A DNA stretch of 64,000 nucleotides, from contig CAWCUF010000003.1 in NCBI GenBank assembly GCA_963798745.1, positions 310,001-374,000 of the forward strand. Reading direction: 5' to 3'. The position numbers and the translations under genes were made by a program. This DNA comes from Prado023 sp963798745 (GTDB taxonomy: Bacteria; Actinomycetota; Actinomycetes; S36-B12; CAIYMF01). Positions 34,694-46,200 of this stretch are shown here, in pieces (the stretch's first letter is position 1; every line of letters begins with the position of its first letter). The notes beneath the pieces are model-generated. The model did no database searches and had not been told where the DNA came from. It worked only from the letters and a program-made list of their open reading frames with translations.

Positions 34694-36052
34694 CAAGCGC
34701 GCCGACGAGCCCCACGACAGGGGTTGCGGGCCGGCCCACCAGATGCACCGCAGCGACGGCGACCGCAGCCATGGCGGCAGCCACCGCGGCGATCCGAAGG
34801 CCGCCCAGCAGCAACCCCTTGAGCGGGATCGTCGTCAACCTGGACAACCATACGAACGACAGCAGCCAGGTGAGCGCAGGGGTCAGGGCCACCGCCCCGG
34901 CGACACCCAGCAGTCCCCACCTCGCGAAGACTAGGACGAGCACGATCTTGAGCGCCGCATCGAACATGGAGAACCACAGCAGATCGCGCGTCAGGCCCTT
35001 CGACAGGTAGACCCAATACCCGACGAAAGCCAACGTCCGCAGACCCGCTGAGACGGCCAGGAGCGCGAGGACGGGCACAGAGGCCTCCCACTGGGGACCC
35101 AGGAAAACCCCCACCACTGCCACGGCAGCACCGGCCACGAATCCCAACGGAACGACCAGGACGTAGCCGAGCGCCACCTGGCCTCTGAGCAGGAATGCCC
35201 CAAATCTTGCAACGTCGTCCTGAAGTCGGCTCAGCACTGGGATCGCCACCGTGGTCGTTGGAGCGCGGATCTGCGCAAGCGGGAGCATCAGCAACCGGTA
35301 GGGACGGTCGTAGATGCCCACGGTCTCAGGGCCGAAGCGACGCCCCAGCACAACAGTGTCGATGTTGTTGCTGGCGTAGTTGACCAACTGACTGCCGACC
35401 AAGAAGGTGCCGAACCGCAGGAGCGGCCCATGTCCTGCCCGCGTCGAGGCACGCCAGGAAGCCACCGGGCGACGGCAACCAGCACACTGAGAATCACGGT
35501 GGCGCTGACCAGCTGCATGATCAGCAGCGCCCAGTAACCCCACCCCGCCAGAGCCGCTGCCACACCGACGACCAGTCCCACAACCTGCGCGAGTACTTCA
35601 GTCCACGCGACACTCCCGAACCGCAGCGCACGTGAGAGGCTGGCTCTGTACTGGGTAGCTGCCCCATTGATCAGGAACACCGGACCCAGCGCCCACATCA
35701 CGGTCGTCAGCGACGGTTGGCTGAACGCCTGCGCCACCAGCCCGGCCGAAGCCCAGACGGCCAGGGTCAAAATCAGCCCGATCCCGGTGTTGGCCCAGAA
35801 CAGGTTGGTGCGCTGTGCTGTCGTGAGCACCTTGGCCTGAACCGCGGCAGCCGAGAATCCGAAGTCCCGGAAGATGTCAGCGAAGCTGATGACGACCATG
35901 GCCATCGCGATCAAGCCATAGTCCGCAGGTGTCAGAATCCGGGCAAGGATCACGATTCCGAGCATCTGGACCAGAACTCTGCTGACCTGCGCGGTGAAGA
36001 CCGTAGCGGCACCACGCGCGGCCACTCCGCCGAGGCTGTCCCTCGCAGTCAC
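34569..36052 (-). CDS. Polysaccharide flippase (Wzx/MOP family), one frame break
   Basis: Two overlapping frames together make an about 490-residue MOP flippase. The first half starts at GTG 36052 (GGGGAGG upstream): RGAATVFTAQVSRVLVQMLGIVILARILTPADYGLIAM. The second half runs from GPLLRFGTFLVGSQLVNYASNNIDTVVLGRRFGPETVGIYDRPYRLL to the end at 34569. The break (one-base deletion type) lies at about 35430-35450. If intact it would move lipid-linked repeat units across the membrane. As written it would be truncated after about 205 residues. Confidence 0.8.
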
Positions 36053-36304
36053 GGACCCTCCCCAATCGGTGCACTCCCGCAGGCCGCTGACACCCGAAGC
36101 CGGCGTCGTCCACCCGGGAACCGACCAATCCCGCGGGACACTAACACAACGCCGAACGGGATCCGGTGGCCCTGATACTCCCGGGCCGACGCGAGGGGTC
36201 GGGCCGTCCCGCGGCCTCGGACGCCTCGGCGCCAAGCAGGGCCGCCCAAGTTCAGGAGCCGGCGGGTTCGCCCGGACGCTCCTGCGCCCGGCGTGACAGG
36301 CTGA

Positions 36305-37948
36305 TCAGCCGCCGTTGCCCATGGCGGGCGCGGGCGTGCTGCCGTTGTGCCAGGCGTTGTGGGATGCGGTGGCGATTGTCCGGGTGGCGTCGGTCACGAT
36401 CATCGCGCAGTCGGAGATGCGAGTGCTGCCTCGGGTGAAGGTGTTGCCGACGATGGACAGGCCGGTGATCGCTGATGCGCTCTTGTCCGAGACATTGATC
36501 GTGCATGCGCCGCTAGCAAGCCAGCTGTTCGTGACAGCCACGTTCGCGACGTTGTTGCGCCCGTTGGTGATCATGATGCCCGCATTGTGGATGGTGCCGT
36601 CAATCCGGGAGCCAGTGATCCGGATGTTGCGGCCGCCGATCACCTGGACTCCGTCGTTGTGGGTGCCATCGGCGTGACTGGAGTCGTTGTAGTGACGAAG
36701 GTCGTGGATCCATGATCCTTCGATTGCCACATTGCCTGCGTAGGGGTCGGTCCGTGCCTTGCTCCCATACACGGTTACCCGTCCAGTTTCGGCGATCTCG
36801 ACGCGTCGCAGCGTCACGTTCGAACCGCGCACCCCGTCCAGCAGGTTCGAGGCCGCCCTAGGGATGAGGGTCGAGTCCTCAACGACGGCGGAGGACGGTC
36901 GACTGTCCGCTGCATCGCCGTCGATGAGCAGAAGTCCCCGGCTGTACGTCGTCTTGGCTGCACCACGGAAGAGCGACCGGGTGATCTTCACGCCAGGCGC
37001 CCTCACCTCGACGAACATGTCGAACTGCCAGCCGTCATACACGGCGTTCGGGGTGTTGATCACCAGCGCCGAGCCGTCCGAGTAGATGGTGTCCTTCGCG
37101 TATGGCCGATTGGCCGGACTGAGCACCTTCAGGGACACACCATCTGGAACGCCCGTCGAGGCCGCGTCCGGCTTGGAAACGGACGGGGTGGCCACAGAGG
37201 CCATGGCGGGTGTCGTGACCTCGAAGTTGTCGAACTGGAACTGCACAGGTGCGTTCGTTGCCCCCGACGACAGGTAGGCCAGGAGACCCAATCCTCCAGA
37301 TGCGGGGACCGCGGTGCTGGCATCCTCGGCGGAGAGCGCCCACGTACTGGGCTCTGCTTGCCCGGCGCGCCAGACCTTGGCCTGCAGCCGCGTTGGCCCG
37401 GAGCCGCCCACGGACATGCGCATCCGCAGTTGCGGACTGGCCCCCGACGACACCAGCCCCTTGATTGTGGTTGCTGCCAGGACGGTGACGGAACCCCCGA
37501 CGGTCCGGCGCAGTGAGACCTCGACCGCGCCTGTCGGCCGCACTCGGGCTATCAACCTGTAGCCCGTGCTGCTGTCGCCGCGGCCGACGACCGAGAAGTA
37601 CTGTCCGCCACCGGTGGCTGCACGATCTGCAGCCACGTCCACCACTACGTCGCGTGTCGCGGACCTGGGCATGGACAGTTCCGCGACCGACGTGGACCCG
37701 GGCCTCAGGTCCATCCGTCCCTTGCCGTTCGAGACGGACAGGGGTGGCTGAGAATTGGGTGAAGTCCAGTTGCCACCGACGTCAGCGCCCGCCCAGCCGG
37801 CTTGAGCGGTTCGGGAGAAGGAATCCTTGGCGAGCACCGTGGTGGCCGCGCTCGCTGGTGATGCGATGGCGCCCACCGCCACCAGGACCAGCGCGATCAG
37901 GCCTGCCACCCCCCCCTTGGTAGAACGCATGGTCGAACCCAAGGTCAT
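36305..37948 (-). CDS. Secreted beta-helix protein with N-terminal beta-sandwich module
   Basis: 547 residues. The signal peptide is GGVAGLIALVLVAVGAIASPASA. Module 1 (about 38-245, DSFSRTAQAGWAGADVGGNW ... APVQFQFDNFEV) resembles a jelly-roll carbohydrate-binding or LamG-like domain and recurs in two neighbouring genes. Module 2 (about 280-547) is a right-handed parallel beta-helix with ANRPYAKDTIYSDGSALVINTPNAVYDGW, SWIHDLRHYNDSSHADGTHNDG and GRNIRITGSRIDG. The fold is typical of polysaccharide lyases and hydrolases, but no catalytic set can be named with certainty. Probably acts on, or anchors in, the extracellular matrix. Confidence 0.85.
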   Translation of the reverse strand: MTLGSTMRSTKGGVAGLIALVLVAVGAIASPASAATTVLAKDSFSRTAQAGWAGADVGGNWTSPNSQPPLSVSNGKGRMDLRPGSTSVAELSMPRSATRDVVVDVAADRAATGGGQYFSVVGRGDSSTGYRLIARVRPTGAVEVSLRRTVGGSVTVLAATTIKGLVSSGASPQLRMRMSVGGSGPTRLQAKVWRAGQAEPSTWALSAEDASTAVPASGGLGLLAYLSSGATNAPVQFQFDNFEVTTPAMASVATPSVSKPDAASTGVPDGVSLKVLSPANRPYAKDTIYSDGSALVINTPNAVYDGWQFDMFVEVRAPGVKITRSLFRGAAKTTYSRGLLLIDGDAADSRPSSAVVEDSTLIPRAASNLLDGVRGSNVTLRRVEIAETGRVTVYGSKARTDPYAGNVAIEGSWIHDLRHYNDSSHADGTHNDGVQVIGGRNIRITGSRIDGTIHNAGIMITNGRNNVANVAVTNSWLASGACTINVSDKSASAITGLSIVGNTFTRGSTRISDCAMIVTDATRTIATASHNAWHNGSTPAPAMGNGG

Positions 37949-38289
37949 GCTCACGTTGCCCCATTCCGATTGCACATGGCGCCCGACCACGCGGGCGCTT
38001 AGCAACACGTCTCATCCCATCGGGTGCAGCTCACCCGGACGTCGATTCACAGACGAAGGTACGCCAAGGACTGCGGGACCCCGAAACCGCTTCGCACCTC
38101 ATGGGAAGGCCGTAGCGTGGTCTTAGGGTTCCAGCGGAGGCCACCCACCGAATTGTTCGTCAGGGGTCATCCTGTGGACAAAGACCCTGGCCGATTCAGG
38201 GGCTTGGTCGCCAGGGAAGGCCACGGTCGGACGGCGGGGATCTCTCTGTCCGGAAGATCTCTCTCACGCTGCCCCCCATAGTCTTGCCC
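37949..38289. other. Divergent promoter region, beta-helix gene and mannosyltransferase
   Basis: 340 bp with no gene. TAGTCT at about 38279 lies close before the ATG at 38290 and may be a -10 for the plus-strand gene. Nothing else stands out. Confidence 0.5.
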
Positions 38290-39834
38290 ATGGCGGCCTT
38301 GACCGACGGCGACTCCACTGAGGACCCATTCGCCGAGCGCGGGTCTGGCGCGGGTCGCCGCGGCCCGCCAAGCTGCTCACTCTTGTCCCACGGGGTGCTG
38401 TTGGCGCTGGGGCTGGGCGTGCTCGCGCTGGTGATGTACCGCCCTGTACCGTCACGAATCGAGCAGTGGAACACCGATGGCTCTGTGTGGGCGCTGCTCT
38501 CCAATGCGGCTCCAGACTCGGTGGCCGCGGCCAGGGTGCTTCTGGCCGCGCCCCTCCTGCTCCTGGTCACCACGCATCTGCGACTGTTGTTGCGGGCACA
38601 GCGCTGCGTCGACAGCGACCATCTCCTGGCGCCCATCCTCGCCGGCGCGGCCGTCCTGGCCACGGTGCCTGCTCTTGCACGACACACCTTCTCTGCGGAC
38701 GTAGCGGCGTATGTGATGTACGGCAGGGTGGCTGCGCTGCATCATGCGAACCCGATGACGGTAGCTCCGGACTCCTTCTCACAGGACCCGTTCCTCCCCC
38801 TCATGGCGGACACGTATCGAGACTCGGTCTCGGTCTATGGGCCGGCCTGGAATCTGATGTCTGAGGCGCTCACGAGGCTCGCCGAGTCGCTGGGCGGGGA
38901 CCACGCAACGTACGTGCTCTTGTACCGCTCGGTATGCCTCATCGGGTTCCTTGGCTCAGTCGTGGCCGTGTGGACTCTCGCCGGCCGTTGGCTACCGGGG
39001 CGCCGAGTTCCAGCGACCCTGCTCTACGCGTGGGCGCCACTGACCCTCATCGAAGTGAGCGCCATCCACAACGACTTCGTGATGTTGGGCCTCGTGGGAC
39101 TCGCGCTCGTCCTTGCGGATCGCCGCCACTCAGGATGGGCCGTGGCCACCCTGACCCTGGCCGCGCTGGTCAAGTGGATAGCCGTCGTTCCACTCCTGCT
39201 CTTGGTGGCGTCATTGGTCTCGCCGATCAGACGGGCGACAGCGAGCGGCGGCACTGGCCGGGTTCGGAGCTGTCGGGGCGGCAGTGGCCGTCCCCGCATA
39301 CCTCGCGTACGGCTCCCCGGTGGACTCCGCCCTCGCCCCATTCTCAGGTGCGGGCTCAGCCCTGATCAACTCGTGGGCGGAACTCGCCCTGATCGTGGTT
39401 CCACGCGCGGCGGGGCTCCTGGGGCTGAACGCTCCAACCTCCGAGGTGGGCAGCACACTCCAACACTTCGCCATGGCACTTGCGGCAGCCATCCTCGTGG
39501 TGGCCCTCGTGTCAGCCTGGCGTCGCGCTTCTGTCCCAAGCTCAGTCGCGGTCAGCGCTGGCACGCTACTGGCCATCACGCTCGTCGCTCCTCGGTTCTG
39601 GCCCTGGTACGCGCTCTGGTCATTGATGCTCGCGCCCTTCGCCTCACCTCCCGTGCGCGCCGCCTCACTCGTTCTGAGCGCGACTTCTCTCCTCGTCTAC
39701 GTGCTTTACCCGGTCCAGAGGGGCTGACAGCCCTCACGGCCTCCCGCTCCCTTGTCGTGACGATCCCTGTGGTCGGCGCTTGGGTGGTATGGCATGTGGC
39801 GGCGCGCGGGGGCCGTCGACCACCTCCATCCTGA
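38290..39834 (+). CDS. GT-C polyprenol-phosphate mannosyltransferase-like protein, two frame breaks
   Basis: Multi-pass membrane protein of the GT87/MptA-MptB-like group. SADVAAYVMYGRVAALHHANPMTVAPDSF with DPFLP is the luminal catalytic-loop signature, and several TM helices follow (LLYAWAPLTLIEVSAIHNDFVMLGLVGLAL). From about 39240 the correct frame changes (VPAYLAYGSPVDSALAPFSG to VLYPVQRG), then returns at the G-run near 39720 for the last helix (LVVTIPVVGAWVVW). The uncorrected frame gives an Arg-rich tail instead. It likely adds mannose from a polyprenyl carrier to the EPS. Confidence 0.75.
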   Translation: MAALTDGDSTEDPFAERGSGAGRRGPPSCSLLSHGVLLALGLGVLALVMYRPVPSRIEQWNTDGSVWALLSNAAPDSVAAARVLLAAPLLLLVTTHLRLLLRAQRCVDSDHLLAPILAGAAVLATVPALARHTFSADVAAYVMYGRVAALHHANPMTVAPDSFSQDPFLPLMADTYRDSVSVYGPAWNLMSEALTRLAESLGGDHATYVLLYRSVCLIGFLGSVVAVWTLAGRWLPGRRVPATLLYAWAPLTLIEVSAIHNDFVMLGLVGLALVLADRRHSGWAVATLTLAALVKWIAVVPLLLLVASLVSPIRRATASGGTGRVRSCRGGSGRPRIPRVRLPGGLRPRPILRCGLSPDQLVGGTRPDRGSTRGGAPGAERSNLRGGQHTPTLRHGTCGSHPRGGPRVSLASRFCPKLSRGQRWHATGHHARRSSVLALVRALVIDARALRLTSRARRLTRSERDFSPRLRALPGPEGLTALTASRSLVVTIPVVGAWVVWHVAARGGRRPPPS

Positions 39835-40003
39835 TCAGGCCCATGGCTCGCGGCCGATCACCAGGGCCAGCGGCCGGTGCCGGGCGAAGCGATCAACAAC
39901 AAACCAACATCCGGGCGCGGGGCCAGCCCAACACCCCGCAGTGGGCTCTGCCCCAAAGGCATGGTGGCTATCCCGGGGGACGTGCACTCCACCACCCACG
40001 CGC

Positions 40004-40996
40004 TCACGCATTCGGTCGAAGGTAGTCGAAGTGGGTGCGGCCGAAGGCTCCATCGACGATTCCGCGCCCTCGAGCCCTGCGCCACATCGCCGCTCCGGTC
40101 CGTTCTGGGTCGCTCAAGATCCTCCCGACCAGAGTTCCCCCAACTCCCCAAGCTTGCAGGGAGAAGCCCTTTCCGAGCAGTCGCACACGAGTGCGAGGCC
40201 GGTCATCCAGGGTCCGTGCCACCCGCGCATGGGTGTTGCCCACTCGACGGGCCCGTCGGAGGAGCCAGGCGGGGGTGAGCCGCTCATCAACCACATAGTC
40301 GATCACGATGGCTTCATCGCACCATACGAGGTCACCGCCCGCCTGGACCAGTTGCTTGGTCAGCAGCGTGTCCGAACCTCCCGACAGACCGAATTCGGGG
40401 TCGAAAGACAAACCCTTGCTGCGGACGAACCTGGTGTCCAACAGGAGGTTGGCCGTCGACGCCGCTGGTACAGGCGCACCAGTCGGCCGTCGCACCCGGT
40501 CCCACCTTCGCATGCCGGTCACCAATTGCTCCGGCGCGAACGGGTAGTGGCGCACCACTGGACCCGTGACCCCCGCCGCCCCTGTGGCGTTGGCGATTCG
40601 CACCAGTGCATCGAGCCAGCCCGGTGTGGGCATCTCATCGTCATCGATGAAGACAATCGCGTCAATGCCCGGACGCCACGCCATGGCGCGGTTCCGGCCC
40701 GCAGCGATCCCTGGCTCAGGCTCATGGACATAGGACAGGCGCGGGTGGCCCGACTCAGCCACCAACCGTTCGGCTAGGGGTGTCGGGTTGTTGTCGACGA
40801 CCAGGACCTCGGCTTCGACGCCGGATTCCGCGACTTGGGCCAAGAGCGCCTCAAGAAGCTCGGGCAGGTGCGAGTTGCGTTGATAGGTGAGAACCGCCAC
40901 CAGGACGGACCTCACCGGCGACCGGTGGCCAGCAAACGCAGACCGACTCCCCCGGTCGCCGTCACCACCGCCGGCGGTGGTGTGCTCGTGAGCCAT
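40004..40996 (-). CDS. Family 2 glycosyltransferase
   Basis: 330 residues. A GT-A fold: VLVAVLTYQRNSHLPELLEALL, LVVDNNPTP, the metal-binding FIDDDEMPTPGWLDALV (about residue 125), and GGSDTLLTKQLVQAGGDLVWCDEA in the acceptor region. Predicted to transfer a sugar from a nucleotide donor to the growing EPS repeat. The start at 40996 has only a weak Shine-Dalgarno (GGGAA). Divergent from the beta-helix/PKD gene. Confidence 0.85.
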   Translation of the reverse strand: MAHEHTTAGGGDGDRGSRSAFAGHRSPVRSVLVAVLTYQRNSHLPELLEALLAQVAESGVEAEVLVVDNNPTPLAERLVAESGHPRLSYVHEPEPGIAAGRNRAMAWRPGIDAIVFIDDDEMPTPGWLDALVRIANATGAAGVTGPVVRHYPFAPEQLVTGMRRWDRVRRPTGAPVPAASTANLLLDTRFVRSKGLSFDPEFGLSGGSDTLLTKQLVQAGGDLVWCDEAIVIDYVVDERLTPAWLLRRARRVGNTHARVARTLDDRPRTRVRLLGKGFSLQAWGVGGTLVGRILSDPERTGAAMWRRARGRGIVDGAFGRTHFDYLRPNA

Positions 40997-41093
40997 TCCC
41001 GAAGTTTCCCATGGACCCGGTCCACGTCGCCCGAACGGGTGATACTTCCCGCTGCGCCTGCCTGCGACCAGGTGCTGAACCGATCCCCCAGAC

Positions 41094-43196
41094 ATGCGAC
41101 CCATTCGATCCACAACAGTCCTTCTCACCACCGCAGCCCTGCTGGCAGGGGGCCTCCTCGCCAGCGGCCCAGCCATCGCGGACGATCGCGTCGTCGCGCT
41201 CGACACCTTCGGCCGATCAAGTGCCGGGGGGTGGGGCACGGCTGACGTGGGTGGAGCCTGGCGCTCGGCTGGTTCGGCCGCCGAGGTGAAGGTAGGTACA
41301 GGCCAAGGCCTCCTGACGTTCGCAGGAGGTGGCCTACGCCACGAGATGTCCCTGACTCCGGTGACCTCTGACGCCACACGGGTCTCAGCGGACTACTCCA
41401 GCGACAAGGTCGTCAGCGGGGGGAGCCACTACCTCGAGCTTCGCATGCGCGGTAGCCAGACCAACGGTTATGGCGTGACCGCCAAAGTCAATCCGGATGG
41501 CTCGGTGGACGTCTCCCTGCGAAAGAACGTCTCGAACATCCAGACTGTGATGAAGGCGAGCCGAGTCGGTGGGCTCAGGGTCACTGCGGGCACCCGGCTC
41601 ACCGTCGTGGGTGAGGCAGACGGATCGGCACCGACAGCGCTGCGGGCCAAGGCGTTCGTAGGAGTCGAGCCGCAGGGATGGGCGATCGAGGCGAGTGACT
41701 CGACGGCCGCCCTGAGGTCGCTGCCGGGGGTCTCGGTCGGGGCATACATCTCGACCTCGATCAACAATGCGCCCGTCACTGTGAAAGTCGACAACGTGCG
41801 CGTCACCGACCTGAGGCCGATGCCCAACGAGTCTCCCTCGGCGCGGTTCTCGGTCCATTCCGCAGACCTCGGGGCCACGGTCGATGCAGCGGGTTCAACC
41901 GATCCCGACGGAACCATCGTCTCCTACGTCTGGGACTTCGGTGACGGAGCCACCGCCACCGGCGTCTCTGCAACCCACGACTACGCCACACCGGGAACCA
42001 AGACGATCACCCTCACAGTCACCGACGACAAGGGAGCAACCCACACCGCACGCCAGACACTCGAAGCAGTGGCCCCGAACCTATCGCCCGAAGCCAAGTT
42101 CCTCGCCTCGGCCTCGGACCTGACCGTCAGCGCGGACGGCACCGCCAGCAAGGACCGTGACGGAACCATCGTCTCCTACGTCTGGAACTTCGGTGACGGA
42201 GCCACCGCCACCGGCGTCTCTGCAACCCACGACTACGACACACCGGGAACCAAGACGATCACCCTCACAGTCACCGACGACAGGGGAGCAACCCACACCG
42301 CACGCCAGACACTCGAGGCAGTTCAGCCCGCACCTGCAGTCACGGAAGACTCAGTTGGAGCCACCGGGCCCACCACGACCCTCACGGCCGCAAGCCGGCC
42401 CTACGCTGGCGACTACATCAGCGGTTCGAACTTCGTGGTGACTACGCCCAACGCGGTCTATGAGGGCTTCCAGTTCGACCATCTCGTGGTTGTGCGGGCG
42501 CCAGGCGTGGTGTTCCGGAACTCCATCTTCCGTGGTGCCCAGGTGAACCCTTCGGATTCCTCGCTGCTGCTGGTTGATCCGGCTACGCAGGCCTCAGGTC
42601 AGCCCTCGGCACTTGTCGAGGACTCCACGCTGATTCCGCGAGTGCCATCATCGACCATCGATGGGGTTCGCGGCTCGAACTTCACGCTGCGCCGCGTTGA
42701 GATCACCAGCACCGTCGACGGAGTTCACATCCACGGCACCACCAACCGCACCGACCCGAACGCCGGCCACGTCACGATCGCCGATTCGTGGATTCATGAT
42801 CTGATCCACTACGACGACAACAGCCATACCGACGGTACCCACAACGACGCGGTCCAGATCGTCGGCGGCAGCGGAATCACGATATCGGGGACGCGGATCA
42901 GCGGCTCCGTGTACACCGCGGCGATCATGGTCGCCAAGGACCGCAACGACATCTCCGACCTGACCATCACCGGGAATCAGCTGGCGGGCGGGGCTGTGTC
43001 GGTCAACATCGCGGACAAGGCCTACACCCCCATCACGGGTCTGGCTCTCACCAACAACACTTTCACTCGCGGAACCACCCGCCTGACCGATTTCGCCATG
43101 CTCGTCGGCACCAAGACTCGGGCCATCTCCACCGCCTCGGGCAACACCTGGCATGACGGGTCCACCCCCGCGCCCATCATGCGCAACGGCGGATGA
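41094..43196 (+). CDS. Secreted protein: beta-sandwich module, two PKD domains, beta-helix
   Basis: 700 residues. Signal peptide 1-29 (TTVLLTTAALLAGGLLASGPAIA). Module about 30-245 (DTFGRSSAGGWGTADVGGAW) is homologous to the one in the 36305 gene. Two PKD domains (about 250-330 and 334-415; SYVWDFGDGATATG) act as spacers. The C-terminal beta-helix (about 430-700; GDYISGSNFVVTTPNAVYEGFQ, SWIHDLIHYDDNSHTDGTHNDA) matches the genes at 36305 and 49382. Probably extracellular, matrix- or polysaccharide-binding or -degrading. A strong bidirectional hairpin follows. Confidence 0.87.
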   Translation: MRPIRSTTVLLTTAALLAGGLLASGPAIADDRVVALDTFGRSSAGGWGTADVGGAWRSAGSAAEVKVGTGQGLLTFAGGGLRHEMSLTPVTSDATRVSADYSSDKVVSGGSHYLELRMRGSQTNGYGVTAKVNPDGSVDVSLRKNVSNIQTVMKASRVGGLRVTAGTRLTVVGEADGSAPTALRAKAFVGVEPQGWAIEASDSTAALRSLPGVSVGAYISTSINNAPVTVKVDNVRVTDLRPMPNESPSARFSVHSADLGATVDAAGSTDPDGTIVSYVWDFGDGATATGVSATHDYATPGTKTITLTVTDDKGATHTARQTLEAVAPNLSPEAKFLASASDLTVSADGTASKDRDGTIVSYVWNFGDGATATGVSATHDYDTPGTKTITLTVTDDRGATHTARQTLEAVQPAPAVTEDSVGATGPTTTLTAASRPYAGDYISGSNFVVTTPNAVYEGFQFDHLVVVRAPGVVFRNSIFRGAQVNPSDSSLLLVDPATQASGQPSALVEDSTLIPRVPSSTIDGVRGSNFTLRRVEITSTVDGVHIHGTTNRTDPNAGHVTIADSWIHDLIHYDDNSHTDGTHNDAVQIVGGSGITISGTRISGSVYTAAIMVAKDRNDISDLTITGNQLAGGAVSVNIADKAYTPITGLALTNNTFTRGTTRLTDFAMLVGTKTRAISTASGNTWHDGSTPAPIMRNGG
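41907..42324 (+). repeat. Two nearly identical 166-bp PKD-coding direct repeats
   Basis: 41907-42072 and 42159-42324 are offset by 252 bp (84 codons) and differ at only a few positions over about 166 bp, while the linkers between them are diverged. This suggests a recent duplication or gene conversion inside the PKD tandem. Confidence 0.85.
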
Positions 43197-43216
43197 CGTC
43201 GGGGCATCAGCCAGAA

Positions 43217-43265
43217 ACGACAGATGGCGCGCGGCCCACAAGTGGGGCTGCGCGCCATCTGTCGT
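43217..43265. terminator. Bidirectional terminator hairpin
   Basis: ACGACAGATGGCGCGC (43217-43232) and GCGCGCCATCTGTCGT (43250-43265) are perfect complements, and the loop extends the stem (GCCCCA-type pairing). It lies between two convergent surface-protein genes and would terminate both. Confidence 0.8.
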
Positions 43266-43277
43266 GCGAGATCCGGC

Positions 43278-46200
43278 TCAGCCGATTGGGGTGACCTTCA
43301 GGTCGTCGATGATCGCAACGGTCGGTGCGTTCGTGGTGGACGCGGACAGATAGGGCAGAATCGACACCCCACCGGCGGCCTGCAGCGACGCCGTCGATTC
43401 CGTGGTCGTCTCGTTCCAGGCTGTTGGCTCATCAGAACCAACCGCCCACGCCTTGGCCCGCACCGTGGCAGGCGAACCAGACACCTGGAACCGCAGATTC
43501 ACCAGGTCACCAGCCGACACCGTCAGCCCGGAGACCGTCCCACCCGTGAGCGTGGACACGGCACCGTTGACCTTGCGCTGCAAGTGCAGCCACACCACGC
43601 CATCAGGCAGGAACCGCAACCGGGCCACGTACGCCGAATTGCCGTTTGCGCGCGCACCCACCGACATGTACAAGCCGCCGCCAGTAGCCGCCTTGTCCAG
43701 ACCGGCCTGCAGCCGCAGGTCGGTATCAACCTCGTCGATGGCCAACAACGCCTGACGCGAGACACCCGGAGTCAACGTGACCCGGCCGACCCCTGCACTG
43801 ACCGAGAACGGCGACGCACTGCCACCGGACAACGCCCACGCGCCACCAGTATCAGCAGTCCCCCAGCCACCGGACACCGAACGACCGAACGCATCCGCGG
43901 CCAGCACGCCAGCCACAGGGGCCGTCACCGTGACCGACTCCGTCACCGAATCCGTCGCAGCGTCATCGTCGGTGACCGTCAACCTCACGTCGTAATCGCC
44001 AGCTGCACCATAGGTGTGCTCCGGGGTCTTCCCGGTCCCCGTGGCACCATCACCGAACTCCCACGCATAAGACGCGATCGACCCATCAGAATCCGAAGAC
44101 TCACCACCATCGAACGACACCTTCAGCCCCACCGGCGTCGACGAGAACTTCGCCACCGGCTTCACATTGACCACCAGATCGGTGACCGTGACCGACTTCG
44201 TCACCGAATCCGTCGCACCCTGGTCATCAGTGACCGTCAACGTCACGTCGTAGGTACCCGCCGCACCATAGGTGTGCTCCGGGGTCTTCCCGGTCCCCGT
44301 GGCACCATCACCGAACTCCCACGCATAAGACACGATCGACCCATCAGAATCGGAGGACGCACCCGCATCCACCGACACCGCCAGGTCCACCACATCGACG
44401 CTGAAATCAGCCACCGGATCGCCATTGACCACCGGGTCGGTGACCGTGACCTGCTTGGTCACCGAATCCGTCGCACCCTGGTCATCAGTGACCGTCAACG
44501 TCACGTCGTAGGTGCCCGCCGCCGCGAACGTGTACGACGCCGTCACCCCCGCCCCGGCCGCCTGGCCACCGAAGTCCCACGCATAGGACACGATCGACCC
44601 ATCATCGGAGGACGCACCCGCATCCACCGACGCCGCCAGGTCCACCACATCGACGCTGAAATCAGCCACCGGATCGCCATTGACCACCGGACCGCTACCG
44701 GCCTGATAGTGGGCCAGCACTGTCTGCGGGGTCAGCGCGGTGCCGTACACGGCGACCTCGTCGACCAGACCGGCGAAGTAGTCGCTCGACGCGCCGTCCC
44801 AGGTGACGTCGCCGCCGACCCTCCAGTAGCCGGTGTAGGCCTGAGCCGTTGTGGCGGGGTTCGTCCCCACCAGCTGACCGTCGACGTACAGCTTCATGCC
44901 GTCCGTGCCTTGCGTTGCCACCATGTGATGCCACTGGCCGTCGTTGTACGACGCGCTGGAGTCGATCACGTCTTGCCGGCCGTTCCAGACACCGAACCGC
45001 AGTCGACCGTCGTCGAACATGTAGACGTGGCGGTCATAGCTGCTGCTGTTGGCCGTCTGCCTGTTGCCGAAGCCGATGATCTTGCCACCCCGGTTGGTGG
45101 TGGTCTGGAACCACAACTCCTCGGAGTAGACCGAGGGTCCGGGCACCGAATCGTTGGACGAGAGCAAACCGTCGCTGCCGTTCAGCGAGGTCGAGGTTCC
45201 GGTGACGACGCCGGTCGTGGCCCGCTCGTACCCACCGGAGGCGGTTCCGTCGAAGCCGTTGAGCGTCGTGTCGACGACGGCCGAGCCCGAAGCCTCGTTG
45301 AGGCGCCAGAACAACTCGGGATCCGAGTCATACACCGCCGAGCCATAGGCGTCCGCTGGACGACCACCCACCCTTATCGACTGCGAGGTCGTCGCAGTGG
45401 CCCCCTGGTCGTCGGTCACCGTCAGGCCGACGGTGTATATCCCCGCGGTCGCATAGGTGTGCGATGCCTGCTCACCGGTGCCGGTCGAGCCGTCCCCGAA
45501 CTCCCACGCCCAGGTCTCGACTGAGCCGTCCGGATCGCTCGACGCAGATCCGTCGAAGGTCACATCGAGGTCCGCCTTGGACACGGAGAACTCAGCCACG
45601 GGCGACAACGTGCGACCACTAGCCTTGAAGTGACTGCGGACCTGCGCATCGGTCAGCGCAGCCGGATAGATGGCGACCTCGTCGATGGAGCCGTTCAGGT
45701 AGAAGCTCGAGCCAGTGCCGGGCCATCCGTTCGTGTTGTCACCGCCGATGCGCCAGTAGCCGGAGTAGTCCTGCGCCGCGGTCGTGGATGCGTCGCGGGC
45801 CACCTCGACACCGTCCAGGTACAGGACCATTCCGTCGGCGGACAAAGCGGCCACGACATGGTGCCAGGCGCCGTCGTTGAAGCCAGGGCCGGAGGCGATC
45901 CGCCGCACCCCACCTGGGTAGACCCCGAAGGAGATGGCTCCGTCGTTGCTCATGTAGACATGCCGGTCGTAGCTGGTGCTGGCAGCGGTGTTCCTGTTGC
46001 CGAAACCGACGATCTTCCCACCGGCCGTGCTCGTCGTATTGACCCACGCCTCGACCGAGAAGGTCTGTGGGCCCGGGATCGAGTTGACGCTGGCGGCCGG
46101 GACGCTGTTGCTCGTGCCCGGGAATCGGGAGGCGAGGTCACCGTCCAGGGCACCGCTGGCTCCACGGTCAACATCACTGGCGAGCGTGAGGTCGTTGGCG

